64,000 nt of DNA from Rhizobacter sp. (GTDB lineage: Bacteria > Pseudomonadota > Gammaproteobacteria > Burkholderiales > Burkholderiaceae_C): positions 1-64,000 of the forward strand of contig JAHBZQ010000001.1 in assembly GCA_019635355.1 (NCBI GenBank), written 5' to 3'. This document shows positions 1 through 8,905 of this stretch, piece after piece (positions within the stretch are counted from its first letter, which is position 1; each line of letters begins with the position of its first letter). A program made the position numbers and the translations under genes. A model generated the notes under the pieces. It had not been told where the DNA came from and searched no databases. It was given only the letters and a program-made list of their open reading frames with translations.

Positions 1-249
1 CTGCTGGAGCTGTGGCGCGAGACGAAGCTCACCGTCTTCATGGTCACGCACGACCTGTCGGAAGGCTTCAACCTCGGCACGCGCCTGCTCGTGTTCGACA
101 AGGTGCGCATCGACCCGCAGGCGCCGCAGGCCTATGGCGCGCGCATCACCTACGACATTCCGCTCAACCAGGGCCGGCTCGCCTCGGGCGCGCCGATCGC
201 GTCGCTGCTGCCCGCGCAGGCCCTGGTCACTTCACAGGAGCCAACATGA
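1..249 (+). CDS. ABC transporter ATP-binding protein, C-terminal fragment
   Basis: Only the last 82 codons are in the window; the gene is open at base 1. The reading frame shows the H-loop region (FMVTHDLSEGF), in which the His contacts the ATP gamma-phosphate, followed by a C-terminal tail of the kind seen in nitrate/taurine/urea-type importers. Its stop codon overlaps the start of the next gene (ATGA, 246-249), so translation is probably coupled. Position directly before two DUF1989 proteins and a urea carboxylase homologue matches the ATPase of the importer found in urea/guanidine assimilation operons. It would power uptake of the substrate that the downstream enzymes use. The substrate itself cannot be read from this fragment. 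Confidence 0.85.
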   Translation: MLELWRETKLTVFMVTHDLSEGFNLGTRLLVFDKVRIDPQAPQAYGARITYDIPLNQGRLASGAPIASLLPAQALVTSQEPT

Positions 250-980
250 CGACCCCCGAATCGCTGGCGATCCGCGCCACGCTCTACGAAGAGACCGTTC
301 CCGGCGGCGGCCACACCTCCTTCATCTTGAAGCGCGGCCAGGTGCTGCGCCTGACCGACGTGCAGGGCGGCGCCAACGTGAGCCTGATGCTGCTCAATGC
401 GCACCAGCCGAGCGAGCGCCTCAACCTGCCCGACACGCTCAAGGGCCAGCACACCGCCCGCCTCACCGCCGGCCACTGCCTCTACTCCGACATGGGCCGC
501 GTGCTCGCCGCCATCACCGCCGACAGCTGCGGCTGGCACGACCCCTTCGGGGGGGTGCTCAACGCCGACGAGGTGCGCGAGAAATACGGTGCCGGCCGCT
601 ACCAGGAGCTGCGCAACGACTTCTTCCGCAACGGCCACGACAACCTGCTGGTCGAGATGGGCAAGTGGAACCTCGACCTGCAAGACCTGCTGATGGTGGT
701 CAACCTCTTCAGCAAGGTGACGGTCGACGACGAGGGCGCCTTCCACTTCGTTCCCGGCCACTCGAAGCCTGGCGACCACGTGGAGCTCTACGCGCCGATG
801 GACACGCTGGTCGTGCTCACCGCGCTGCAACACCCGATGGACCCGAGCCCCGAATACGCGCCGCGCCCGGTGCAGCTCACTTGGGGCGAAGCGCACAGCG
901 AGGGGCTCAGCCTCGCCTGCCGCAGGTCGCGCCCGGAGAACGAGCGCGCCTTCCACAACACCGAGCGCTTCCATCTCTGA
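246..980 (+). CDS. DUF1989 protein, urea-carboxylase-associated (UAAP1-like; probable carboxyguanidine deiminase subunit)
   Basis: 244 residues, starting at the ATG that overlaps the stop of the ABC ATPase. The sequence has the DUF1989 hallmarks: an RGQVLRLTD beta strand near the N-terminus, the ADSCGWHDPFGG motif with conserved Cys and His, and a NDFFRNGHDN segment. The older name is urea amidolyase-associated protein. From the literature, a pair of such proteins (CgdA and CgdB) forms a deiminase that converts carboxyguanidine to allophanate in guanidine degradation. Which of CgdA or CgdB this is was not determined. It is followed after 10 nt by a second, shorter DUF1989 protein, which fits a heteromeric enzyme. 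Family assignment is firm; the guanidine role is inferred from family and context. Confidence 0.88.
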   Translation: MTTPESLAIRATLYEETVPGGGHTSFILKRGQVLRLTDVQGGANVSLMLLNAHQPSERLNLPDTLKGQHTARLTAGHCLYSDMGRVLAAITADSCGWHDPFGGVLNADEVREKYGAGRYQELRNDFFRNGHDNLLVEMGKWNLDLQDLLMVVNLFSKVTVDDEGAFHFVPGHSKPGDHVELYAPMDTLVVLTALQHPMDPSPEYAPRPVQLTWGEAHSEGLSLACRRSRPENERAFHNTERFHL

Positions 981-990
981 GGAGCCCGCC

Positions 991-1632
991 ATGACCACCT
1001 CCCTCACCAACAGCGAGCTGCGCGCGGACGACGCTGTCTTCCGCCACGTGATCCCCGCCGGCGAGCCCTACCTCTTCGAGGTGAAAGCCGGCCAGACCGT
1101 GCGCCTGCTCGACCTCGAAGGCAACCAGGCCGTCGACACGCTCTTCTACAGCGCCGCCAACCCGCGCGAGCGCTACGACGCGCAGCGCACCATGCGCCGC
1201 CAGAACAAGGCCTACCTCACCACCGGCACGGTGCTGTACTCCAACCTCGGCAACCCGCTGCTCACCATCGTGGCCGACACCTGCGGCCGCCACGACACGC
1301 TGGGCGGCGCCTGCGCGCAGGAGAGCAACACGGTGCGCTATGCGCTCGGCAAGCGCTACATGCACAGCTGCCGCGACAATTTCCTCTGTGCCTGCTTGCG
1401 CGACGGGCGCATGAACAAGCGCGACATCGCCGCCAACATCAACTTCTTCATGAACGTGCCGGTCACGCCCGAAGGCGGCCTCACCTTCGAGGACGGCATC
1501 TCCGCACCGGGCAAGTACGTCGAGCTGCGCGCCGAGCGCGACGTGATCGTGCTCATCTCCAACTGCCCGCAGCTCAACAACCCCTGCAACGGCTGGAACC
1601 CGACGCCCGCGGAGGTGCTGGTATGGAACTGA
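991..1632 (+). CDS. DUF1989 protein, urea-carboxylase-associated (UAAP2-like; second probable carboxyguanidine deiminase subunit)
   Basis: 213 residues with a good ribosome binding site (GAGGAG at 979-984) that overlaps the previous stop codon. It is a paralogue of its upstream neighbour: AGQTVRLLDLEGNQAVD near the N-terminus, ADTCGRHDTLGG in the middle, then a Cys-rich segment (CRDNFLCACL) and a NINFFMNVPV stretch. The conserved Cys/His residues suggest a metal or catalytic site. In the guanidine pathway the two DUF1989 proteins act together on the product of the biotin-dependent carboxylase encoded next. Both subunits precede the carboxylase in one operon. Confidence 0.88.
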   Translation: MTTSLTNSELRADDAVFRHVIPAGEPYLFEVKAGQTVRLLDLEGNQAVDTLFYSAANPRERYDAQRTMRRQNKAYLTTGTVLYSNLGNPLLTIVADTCGRHDTLGGACAQESNTVRYALGKRYMHSCRDNFLCACLRDGRMNKRDIAANINFFMNVPVTPEGGLTFEDGISAPGKYVELRAERDVIVLISNCPQLNNPCNGWNPTPAEVLVWN

Positions 1633-1718
1633 TGACGCACTGGCGCCGCCTGCGCGCGGCGCTCTACGGCTTCTTGAAGACCCGCGCCGGCCTGTACGGC
1701 AGCCCACCCCGGCGCTGA
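1623..1718 (+). CDS. possible 31-residue basic small protein
   Basis: A short frame starts at an ATG inside the end of the preceding DUF1989 gene (10 nt overlap) and runs to TGA at 1716-1718. It encodes 31 residues with many Arg and aromatic residues (it begins MELMTHWRRLRAALYGF). It would fill most of the otherwise empty gap before the carboxylase. I do not recognise the product. A GC-rich genome gives many chance frames of this length, so this is a weak call that rests only on position and coupling. Confidence 0.25.
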   Translation: MELMTHWRRLRAALYGFLKTRAGLYGSPPRR

Positions 1719-1808
1719 CGGCCCGGCACCCCAAGACACCCCGCCGTGGACGACCACGGCGCGCACCTTCCATTTGCGGGACGGCCCGCCCCCATCGAAG
1801 GACGCCCC

Positions 1809-4800
1809 ATGTTCGACAAGCTGCTCATTGCCAACCGCGGCGCCATCGCCTGCCGCATCCTGCGCACCTTGCGCACGCTGGGCGTGCAAGGTGTGGCTGT
1901 GTTCTCCGAGGCCGACGCGGCCAGCCTGCACATCGCGCAGGCCGATGAGGCGCTGAGCCTCGGTGACGGGCCGGCCGCGCAGACCTACCTCGTCGTCGAC
2001 AAGATCCTCGCCGCGGCGCGCAAGAGCGGCGCCACCGCCATCCACCCAGGCTATGGCTTCCTCTCCGAGAACGCCGCCTTTGCCGAGGCCTGCGAAGCGG
2101 CCGGCATCGCCTTCGTCGGGCCGACGCCGGAGCAGCTGCGCGTGTTCGGCCTCAAGCACACCGCGCGTGCCATCGCAAAGGAACAAGGCGTGCCCATGCT
2201 CGAAGGCACCGGCCTGCTCGACGACGTCGGGCATGCGCTGAAGGCCGGCGAGGAAGTGGGCTACCCGGTGATGCTCAAGAGCACCGCCGGCGGCGGCGGC
2301 ATCGGCATGCGCGTGTGCCGCGACGCACGCGAGCTGGCCGATGCCTTCGATGCGGTGCGGCACCTCGGGCAAAGCAACTTCGCCGATGCGGGTGTCTTCA
2401 TCGAGAAGTACATCCAGCGCGCGCGCCACCTCGAAGTGCAGATCTTCGGCGACGGCCAAGGCGGCGTGCTCGCGCTCGGCGTGCGCGACTGCTCGGTGCA
2501 GCGGCGCAACCAGAAGGTGCTGGAAGAAACCCCCGCACCCAACCTGCCCGCTGGCATGGCCGAGGCCTTGTGCGCCGCGGCGATCCAGCTCGGCAAAGCC
2601 GTGAGCTACCGCAGCGCCGGCACGGTGGAGTTCGTCTACGACAGCGAGGCGGAGCGTTTCTATTTCCTGGAAGTGAACACGCGGCTGCAGGTGGAGCACG
2701 GCGTGACCGAGCAGGTATGGGGCGTCGACCTCGTGCGCTGGATGGTCGAGCTGGCGGCGGGTGACCTGCCGCCGCTGGCCGAGCTGGCGAAGGGGCTTGC
2801 ACCGCGAGGCCATGCGATCCAGGCGCGGCTCTATGCCGAAGACCCGGGCCGCAACTTCCAGCCGTCGCCTGGGCTGCTGACGCAGGTGCAGTTCCCGGCC
2901 GCCGATGGGCAGGCCTTGCGCATCGACACCTGGGTGGAAGCCGGCTGCGAGATCCCGCCCTTCTTCGACCCGATGATCGCGAAGCTGATCACCTGGGCGC
3001 CGAGCCGTGATGAGGCGCGTGCGGCGCTGGACGCGGCGCTTGGCCAGACACAGCTCTACGGCGTGGAGACCAACCGCACGTACCTGCGGCAGATCCTCGC
3101 CGATGCGCCGTTCGCGAGCGGCTCGCCGTGGACACGTTGCCTGGAGCAACTCACCTACCGTGCCGACACCGTCGAAGTGCTGGCCGGCGGCACGCAGACC
3201 ACGGTGCAGGACCACCCAGGCCGACTCGGCTACTGGGCGGTGGGCGTGCCGCCCTCGGGCCCGATGGACAGCCGCGCGCTGCGCCTGGCCAACCGCCTGC
3301 TCGGCAATGCGGCCGATGCGGCCGGGCTCGAGATCACGATGAACGGGCCGACGCTGCGCTTCAACACCGCGGCGGTGGTGGCGCTCACCGGCGCGGCGAT
3401 CGCCATCGAGCTCGATGGCCGGCCCCAGCCGATGGACACGTCGCTCGCCATTCCCGCCGGTGCAGTGCTGCGCCTGGGCAGCATCGCCGGCGCCGGCGCG
3501 CGCAGCTATCTGGGCCTGCGCGGCGGCATCGACGTGCCCGACTACCTCGGCTCGAAGAGCACCTTCACGCTCGGCCAGTTCGGCGGGCATGTGGGCCGCG
3601 CGCTGCGTGCGGGCGACGTGCTGCACCTCGCCGCGCTCGTTGACGCGTCCGCCGGCACCAGCCTGCCGCCCGCGCTGGGCACTTCGCTCGGCAGCGTGCG
3701 CGAGCTGCGCGTGGTCTACGGCCCGCACGGCGCGCCCGAGTACTTCACGCCGGCCTACATCGGTACCTTCTTCGCCACCGAGTGGGAGGTTCACTTCAAC
3801 TCCAGCCGCACTGGCGTGCGCCTGATCGGCCCCAAGCCCGAGTGGGTGCGCGACAGCGGCGGCGAGGCGGGCCTGCACCCCTCGAACATCCACGACAACC
3901 CCTACGCCATCGGCGCGGTCGACTTCACCGGCGACATGCCGGTGATCCTCGGCCCCGACGGCCCGAGCCTTGGCGGCTTCGTCTGCCCGGTGACGGTGAT
4001 CGAGGCCGACCTGTGGCAGCTCGGCCAGCTGAAGGCCGGCGACAAGCTGCGCTTCGTGCCGGTCGACATCGCCACCGCACGGCGGCTCGCGCAAGCGCGT
4101 GAAGACGAGGTGGCGTCACTCACGGCGGTGAGCGTGCCGTGGCAGCCCGCGCCGCTCGCGTCGCCCATCGTGCTCGACCTCGGCACGGGCGACAAACGCC
4201 TCGTCGCGCGCCTCGCCGGCGACACGCACTTGCTGCTGGAGATCGGCGACCCCGAGCTCGACCTGGTGCTGCGCTTCCGCGCGCATGCGCTGATGCGCAC
4301 GCTCGAAGCGCAGGCGCTCGACGGCGTGATCGACCTCACCCCTGGCATCCGCTCGCTGCAAGTGCACTACGCGCCCGACGTGCTGCCGCTCGATCGCCTG
4401 CTGCAGACGCTTGCCGGCTTGTGGGATGGCGTGTGCGCCTCGCAAGACCTGCAGGTGCCTTCGCGCATCGTGCACCTGCCGCTGTCGTGGGACGACCCGG
4501 CCTGTCAGCTCGCGATCCAGAAGTACATGACCACCGTGCGCAAGGACGCACCCTGGTGCCCAAGCAACCTCGAGTTCATCCGCCGCATCAACGACCTGCC
4601 CGACCTCGACGCGGTGCAACGCACGGTGTTCGATGCCAGCTACCTGGTGATGGGCCTGGGCGACGTGTACCTCGGCGCGCCGGTCGCCACGCCGCTCGAC
4701 CCGCGCCACCGCCTCGTCACGACGAAATACAACCCGGCGCGCACCTGGACGGCAGAGAACTCGGTGGGCATCGGCGGCGCCTACCTGTGCGTGTATGGCA

Positions 4801-5408
4801 TGGAAGGGCCGGGCGGCTACCAGTTCGTCGGCCGCACGCTGCAGATGTGGAACCGCTACCGCGACACCCCTGCCTTCGACGGCAAGCCGTGGTTGCTGCG
4901 CTTCTTCGATCAGATCCGGTTCTACCCGGTATCCGCCGAGGAGCTGCTGCGCATCCGCCGCGACTTTCCGCTCGGGCGCTACCCCTTGCGCATCGAGCCC
5001 ACCACGCTGGCGCTGGCCGACTACCAGGCCTTCCTCGCGCGCGAGGCCGAGGGCATTGCGGCCTTCCGTGCGCAGCAGCAGGCGGCCTTCCATGCCGAGC
5101 GCGAACGCTGGATCGCCAGCGGCCAGGCGCATTTCGAGAGCGAAGAAGCGGCCGTGGCCACGGGCGACGAGGTGCCGCTCAAGCCCGGCCAATGCGGCGT
5201 CGAGAGCTTCGTGGCCGGCAACCTGTGGCAGCTGCAGGTGAGCGTGGGCCAGAAGGTGGCGGCGGGCGACGTGCTGGTCATCCTCGAGTCGATGAAGATG
5301 GAGATCTCACTGCAGTCGCCCTCGGCCGGCACGGTGCGCGAGGTTCGCGTGCAGCCCGGTTCGCCGGTGCGGGCCGGGCAGTACGTGGTGGTGATTGACG
5401 AGGCCTGA
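1809..5408 (+). CDS. biotin-dependent urea/guanidine carboxylase
   Basis: 1199 residues. The ATG at 1809 has an AAGGA ribosome binding site (1798-1802); the in-frame extension back to 1746 lacks one and looks non-native. Domains in order: biotin carboxylase (about 1-445, starting FDKLLIANRGAIACRI, with a Gly-rich ATP loop STAGGGGIGM), a KipA/AHS2-type half (about 455-770), a KipI/AHS1-type half (about 880-1080) and a biotin carrier domain. The biotinylated Lys is residue 1163 in the ESMKME motif. The enzyme carboxylates urea or guanidine with ATP and bicarbonate. The upstream DUF1989 pair is the known companion of guanidine carboxylases, so guanidine may be the true substrate. Allophanate hydrolase, the usual next step, is not encoded downstream. 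Confidence 0.93.
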   Translation: MFDKLLIANRGAIACRILRTLRTLGVQGVAVFSEADAASLHIAQADEALSLGDGPAAQTYLVVDKILAAARKSGATAIHPGYGFLSENAAFAEACEAAGIAFVGPTPEQLRVFGLKHTARAIAKEQGVPMLEGTGLLDDVGHALKAGEEVGYPVMLKSTAGGGGIGMRVCRDARELADAFDAVRHLGQSNFADAGVFIEKYIQRARHLEVQIFGDGQGGVLALGVRDCSVQRRNQKVLEETPAPNLPAGMAEALCAAAIQLGKAVSYRSAGTVEFVYDSEAERFYFLEVNTRLQVEHGVTEQVWGVDLVRWMVELAAGDLPPLAELAKGLAPRGHAIQARLYAEDPGRNFQPSPGLLTQVQFPAADGQALRIDTWVEAGCEIPPFFDPMIAKLITWAPSRDEARAALDAALGQTQLYGVETNRTYLRQILADAPFASGSPWTRCLEQLTYRADTVEVLAGGTQTTVQDHPGRLGYWAVGVPPSGPMDSRALRLANRLLGNAADAAGLEITMNGPTLRFNTAAVVALTGAAIAIELDGRPQPMDTSLAIPAGAVLRLGSIAGAGARSYLGLRGGIDVPDYLGSKSTFTLGQFGGHVGRALRAGDVLHLAALVDASAGTSLPPALGTSLGSVRELRVVYGPHGAPEYFTPAYIGTFFATEWEVHFNSSRTGVRLIGPKPEWVRDSGGEAGLHPSNIHDNPYAIGAVDFTGDMPVILGPDGPSLGGFVCPVTVIEADLWQLGQLKAGDKLRFVPVDIATARRLAQAREDEVASLTAVSVPWQPAPLASPIVLDLGTGDKRLVARLAGDTHLLLEIGDPELDLVLRFRAHALMRTLEAQALDGVIDLTPGIRSLQVHYAPDVLPLDRLLQTLAGLWDGVCASQDLQVPSRIVHLPLSWDDPACQLAIQKYMTTVRKDAPWCPSNLEFIRRINDLPDLDAVQRTVFDASYLVMGLGDVYLGAPVATPLDPRHRLVTTKYNPARTWTAENSVGIGGAYLCVYGMEGPGGYQFVGRTLQMWNRYRDTPAFDGKPWLLRFFDQIRFYPVSAEELLRIRRDFPLGRYPLRIEPTTLALADYQAFLAREAEGIAAFRAQQQAAFHAERERWIASGQAHFESEEAAVATGDEVPLKPGQCGVESFVAGNLWQLQVSVGQKVAAGDVLVILESMKMEISLQSPSAGTVREVRVQPGSPVRAGQYVVVIDEA

Positions 5409-5433
5409 GGCCGCGACGAGGCGTGAGGTCGCG

Positions 5434-5862
5434 CTAGAAGGTGAGCTTCACCGACTCGGCGCTGCGCTTGGCCGGGCCGTGGAAGACGGCCTCGACGTTG
5501 TTGCCATCCGGGTCGATCACGAAGGCCGCGTAATAGCCGGGGTGGTAAGGCCGCTCGCCGGGCGCGCCGTTGTCCTTGCCGCCACTGGCCAGCGCGGCCT
5601 TGTGAAAGGCATCGACCGTCGCGCGGTCTTTCGCCTGGAACGCGAAGTGGTGGCGGCCGGTGAGGTGGCCCTGCGCCGCCTGGCTGTCGGCGGTGGAGAC
5701 GAAGAGCTCGTCGGCCCAGAAGAAGCCGTCGCCGGTGCCGCCGATCGGGATGCCCAGCACTTCGAGCACGGCCGTGTAGAAGCGCTGGCTGGCCGGCAGG
5801 TCGCGCACGACGAGTTGCAGGTGGTCGAGAAGGCGGCCGCGGTGCAGTTCGTTGGTTTCCAT
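5434..5862 (-). CDS. VOC (glyoxalase/bleomycin resistance) family protein
   Basis: 142 residues with the beta-alpha-beta-beta-beta repeats of the vicinal oxygen chelate fold. It begins LLDHLQLVVRDLPASQRFYTAVL and ends in a typical strand with ID-PDGNNVEAVFH, where the Glu is the usual metal ligand position. Such proteins bind a divalent metal and act as lyases, isomerases, dioxygenases or drug-binding proteins; the substrate is not predictable here. It converges on the carboxylase gene and is divergent from the SRPBCC gene. A TAGGAT box (minus strand, 5891-5896) may be its -10. Confidence 0.85.
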   Translation of the reverse strand: METNELHRGRLLDHLQLVVRDLPASQRFYTAVLEVLGIPIGGTGDGFFWADELFVSTADSQAAQGHLTGRHHFAFQAKDRATVDAFHKAALASGGKDNGAPGERPYHPGYYAAFVIDPDGNNVEAVFHGPAKRSAESVKLTF

Positions 5863-5920
5863 GAATGGCTCCTGTGGTGACTTCGGACCATCCTAGCCAG
5901 CAGGCGGCGTGCCGTGGCGG

Positions 5921-5940
5921 GTGTCAGGGCCTGTCAGGGC
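5921..5940 (+). repeat. tandem 10-bp repeat before the SRPBCC gene
   Basis: TGTCAGGGC occurs twice with a 10-bp period in the intergenic region between the VOC and SRPBCC genes. One helical turn of spacing could suit a dimeric DNA-binding protein, but the repeat is short and may be chance. Confidence 0.3.
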
Positions 5941-6033
5941 GCTGCAAAAAACTGCTGACGGGCATGTCGAAACCGGGCGCCGTCGCCCGTCGTGCCAACA
6001 GAGGGTCGTCCTCTGATGAAAGGAAGACAAACC

Positions 6034-6489
6034 ATGAACGCCACCACGACCAACACCGTGCGCCTGCACCGCGTGCTGCGCACCACGCCCGAGCGGCTGT
6101 ACCGCGCCTTCGTCGATGCCGAAGCGCTTGCCAAGTGGCTGCCGCCCAATGGGTTCACCGGCAAGGTCCACGAGATGGACGCGCGGGTGAACGGCCGCTA
6201 CACGATGTCGTTCACCAACTTCTCGTCGGGCCACACCCACGGCTTCACCACCACCTTCCTCGAGATGAAGCCGGGCGAGCGGCTGGCCTACGTGGCGGTG
6301 TTTGACGACCCTGGCCTGCCGGGCGAGATCAAGACCACGGTCACGCTGATGAAGGTGAGCTGCGGCACGGCGCTGCACATCACGCAGGAAGGCATTCCGA
6401 GCGTGATCCCGGTCGATGGCTGCATGCTGGGCTGGCAGGAATCGCTCGCGCAGCTCGCCCTCTTGGTCGAGCCCGAGATCCCGGGCTGA
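6034..6489 (+). CDS. SRPBCC (AHSA1-type) family protein
   Basis: 151 residues. The ATG at 6034 is chosen because AAAGGAAG lies just upstream (6019-6026); an earlier in-frame ATG at 5992 has no such site. The sequence starts with the START/AHSA1 pattern LHRVLRTTPERLYRAFVDAEALAKWLPPNG and contains the FLEMKPGERLAYV and TVTLMKV strands. It ends with GWQESLAQLALLVE, the C-terminal helix of the fold. These are small hydrophobic-ligand-binding proteins; no substrate or partner is known for this one. It is a single gene facing the HPP/CBS gene tail to tail. Confidence 0.87.
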   Translation: MNATTTNTVRLHRVLRTTPERLYRAFVDAEALAKWLPPNGFTGKVHEMDARVNGRYTMSFTNFSSGHTHGFTTTFLEMKPGERLAYVAVFDDPGLPGEIKTTVTLMKVSCGTALHITQEGIPSVIPVDGCMLGWQESLAQLALLVEPEIPG

Positions 6490-6504
6490 AGCAACCGCGC
6501 CGAT

Positions 6505-7668
6505 TCAGGCGCTGCGGCACAAGGCCGCCACCACGTCCGACTGCGTGATGATGCCAACGAGCCGCTTGTCGTCGTCGATGATGGGGATGTGGTGGTGGCC
6601 GGTGTCGGCGAAGAGCGGCACCAGCTCGCTCAAGTGCCGGTCGGCGCTGGCCACGCGCACCTGGCGCACCATGATCTGGCCCACGGTCTCGGGCTTGTTG
6701 GCATAGGGCGTGGGCGAGGGTGTGAGGAAACTGCGCAGGCGCTCCACCCAGCCGTGGTGGAAGTCGAGGTCGGCGTGGCGCATGAAGTCGGCGAGCGTCA
6801 CCACGCCCACCACGCGCCTGACCTTGTCGACCACGGGCAGGGCCTTGATGCGGCGCTCTCGCAGGAGCTTCCAGGCGTCTTGCAGCGAGTCGCCGAATTC
6901 CACCGTGACGAGATCGGTCGACATCACGTCGCGGCAGCGCAGCTCGCCGAGGCGGCGGCGGTAGGCCTCGAGTTCGGTCTGCGCGAGCAGCGCCTGCAGG
7001 TCGTCGCGGCTGATGTCGAGCACCTGGTTGTAGCGGCGCAGCACGGCGTCGAGGTCGGCTTCGCTGAAGACCGGCTTGGGCGCGCTCGGCACCGGCGTGG
7101 CCAGGCTCTGGCCGTGCGGGTAGCGTTTGCCGGTCGCGTTGTTGTAGGCGATGCCGGCCACCGCCAGGGCCAGCGAATGCGTGAAGACGGGGGTGAACGC
7201 AAAGGCCGGGTCGTGCACGTTCGACAGCACCACCAGCAGCGCGCTGGCACCGCCCGGCGGGTGCAGGCAGCGGGTGGCGAACATCGCGGCGATCGCCAGG
7301 GCCACGGCCAGCGCGGCAGTGCTGGGCGAGCTGCCCAGCAGCATCGTGACCGCGATGCCCACCAGCGCGGAGACCGTGTTGCCACCCACCACCGACCACG
7401 GCTGCGCCAGCGGGCTCGCCGGCAGGCCGAACACCAGCACCGCGCTCGCGCCCAGCGGCGCGATGAGCCACGGCAGGCCGGCCAGCGCGCCCACGCCGTG
7501 CGTGGCGGCGAGGCTCAGCAGGGCGGTGCACAGGATGCCGATGCCCGCGCCCGTGGCCACGCGCCAGCGTTCGCGCGCGTCGACCGGCAGGGCGGCGGGC
7601 CTCAGGTCGGAGAGGCGCTGGGCGATACGCGAACGAAGCGGCGAGGTGATGAGATCGGTGCTGGACAT
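6505..7668 (-). CDS. HPP family membrane protein with tandem CBS domains
   Basis: 387 residues from the ATG at 7668; longer in-frame starts reach into the promoter of the divergent aminotransferase gene. The N-terminal half (about 35-190) has four to five hydrophobic segments and the signature RCLHPPGGASAL of HPP proteins, some of which transport nitrite in plastids and cyanobacteria. The C-terminal half carries two CBS motifs (about 240-300 starting RDVMSTDLVTVEFGDSL, and about 325-385 starting GQIMVRQVRVASADR). CBS pairs usually bind adenosyl nucleotides and gate the attached domain. The transported species is unknown. Confidence 0.88.
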   Translation of the reverse strand: MSSTDLITSPLRSRIAQRLSDLRPAALPVDARERWRVATGAGIGILCTALLSLAATHGVGALAGLPWLIAPLGASAVLVFGLPASPLAQPWSVVGGNTVSALVGIAVTMLLGSSPSTAALAVALAIAAMFATRCLHPPGGASALLVVLSNVHDPAFAFTPVFTHSLALAVAGIAYNNATGKRYPHGQSLATPVPSAPKPVFSEADLDAVLRRYNQVLDISRDDLQALLAQTELEAYRRRLGELRCRDVMSTDLVTVEFGDSLQDAWKLLRERRIKALPVVDKVRRVVGVVTLADFMRHADLDFHHGWVERLRSFLTPSPTPYANKPETVGQIMVRQVRVASADRHLSELVPLFADTGHHHIPIIDDDKRLVGIITQSDVVAALCRSA

Positions 7669-7777
7669 GGGGCTGGTCGACGCGCCAAACGGGGAAGGCA
7701 CGCATTGTGGCCGGGTGCTAAGCTGGCCCGCATCCGTTCGCTGAGACCCCAGCTTCACCCTTGCGAGAGACCCCACC

Positions 7778-8905
7778 ATGCCCGGACTGCTGCCCCACGT
7801 CGACCCCGAAGGCCTGCTCGAGTTTTCGGTCGTCTACACCGATCGCGCGCTCAACCACATGTCGAAGAAATTCCAGGGGGTGATGCGCGACATCTCGGCC
7901 ACGCTGAAGGAGGCCTACAACGCCAAGGCCGCGATCGTGGTGCCCGGCAGCGGCACCTTCGGCATGGAAGCGGTGGCGCGCCAGTTCGCCACCAACCAGA
8001 AGGTGCTCGTGATCCGCAACGGGTGGTTCAGCTTCCGCTGGACGCAGATCTTCGAGATGGGGAACATCCCTTCGTCTGCCACCGTGCTCAAGGCCAAGCG
8101 CATCGGCGCCGCACCCGACGCGCCGTTTGCACCGGCCTCCATCGACGAAGTGGTGGCCGCCATCGAGCGCGAGAAGCCGGCCGCGGTGTTTGCCGCGCAC
8201 GTGGAAACGGCGAGCGGCATGCTGCTGCCAGACGACTACCTGCGCGCCGTGGGCCAGGCCGTGACGGCCGCGGGCGGCCTCTTCGTGCTCGATTGCATCG
8301 CCTCGGGGGCGATGTGGGTCGACATGGTGAAGAACCACGTCGACGTGCTGATCAGCGCGCCGCAGAAGGGCTGGAGCGGCTCGCCTGGCTGCGCCTTCGT
8401 GATGCTCGGCGAGCGGGCCCGTGCCCGCATCGACCAGACCACCAGCACCAGCTTCGCCTGCGACCTGAAGAAGTGGCTCGCCATCATGGAAAGCTACGAA
8501 GGCGGCGCCTACAGCTACCACACGACGATGCCCACCGATGCTCTGACCCGCGTGCGCGACGTGATGCTCGAAACGAAAGCCTTCGGCTTCGAGAAGGCGC
8601 GTGCCGCGCAGCAGGAGCTGGGCAGCAAGGTGCGCGCGCTGCTCGCGAAAAACGGCTTCAAGAGCGTGGCTGCGCCCGGCTACGAGGCGCCGGGCGTGGT
8701 GGTGAGCTACACGAGCGACCCCGAGATCCAGTCGTCGAAGAAATTCCTCGCCGCGGGCCTGCAGACGGCGGCCGGCGTGCCGCTGCAGTGCGACGAGGGA
8801 GCCGACTTCAAGACCTGGCGCATCGGCCTCTTCGGGCTCGACAAGCTCGGCAACATCGACCGCACCGTCAGCCAGCTCGACGCTGCGTTGAAGCAGATTC
8901 GCTAG
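7778..8905 (+). CDS. class V aminotransferase, alanine/serine-glyoxylate type
   Basis: 375 residues of a fold-type I PLP enzyme. The PLP-binding Lys is K197 in the motif SAPQKGWSGSPG, and D172 (FVLDCIASG) would pair with the pyridine nitrogen. PGSGTFGMEA near residue 56 binds the cofactor phosphate. The family transfers an amino group to glyoxylate from alanine or serine, giving glycine; the amino donor cannot be fixed from sequence. It has its own promoter region shared with the divergent HPP gene (TAAGCT box near 7720). The last 38 nt overlap the end of the convergent uvrA2-like gene. Confidence 0.9.
   Translation: MPGLLPHVDPEGLLEFSVVYTDRALNHMSKKFQGVMRDISATLKEAYNAKAAIVVPGSGTFGMEAVARQFATNQKVLVIRNGWFSFRWTQIFEMGNIPSSATVLKAKRIGAAPDAPFAPASIDEVVAAIEREKPAAVFAAHVETASGMLLPDDYLRAVGQAVTAAGGLFVLDCIASGAMWVDMVKNHVDVLISAPQKGWSGSPGCAFVMLGERARARIDQTTSTSFACDLKKWLAIMESYEGGAYSYHTTMPTDALTRVRDVMLETKAFGFEKARAAQQELGSKVRALLAKNGFKSVAAPGYEAPGVVVSYTSDPEIQSSKKFLAAGLQTAAGVPLQCDEGADFKTWRIGLFGLDKLGNIDRTVSQLDAALKQIR

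Noticed and set aside
1356..4094. 912-codon open frame on the minus strand across the carboxylase
   Set aside because: It is antisense to the carboxylase, which has clear domain motifs; long antisense frames are common in GC-rich DNA because of codon bias. The protein has no recognisable pattern.
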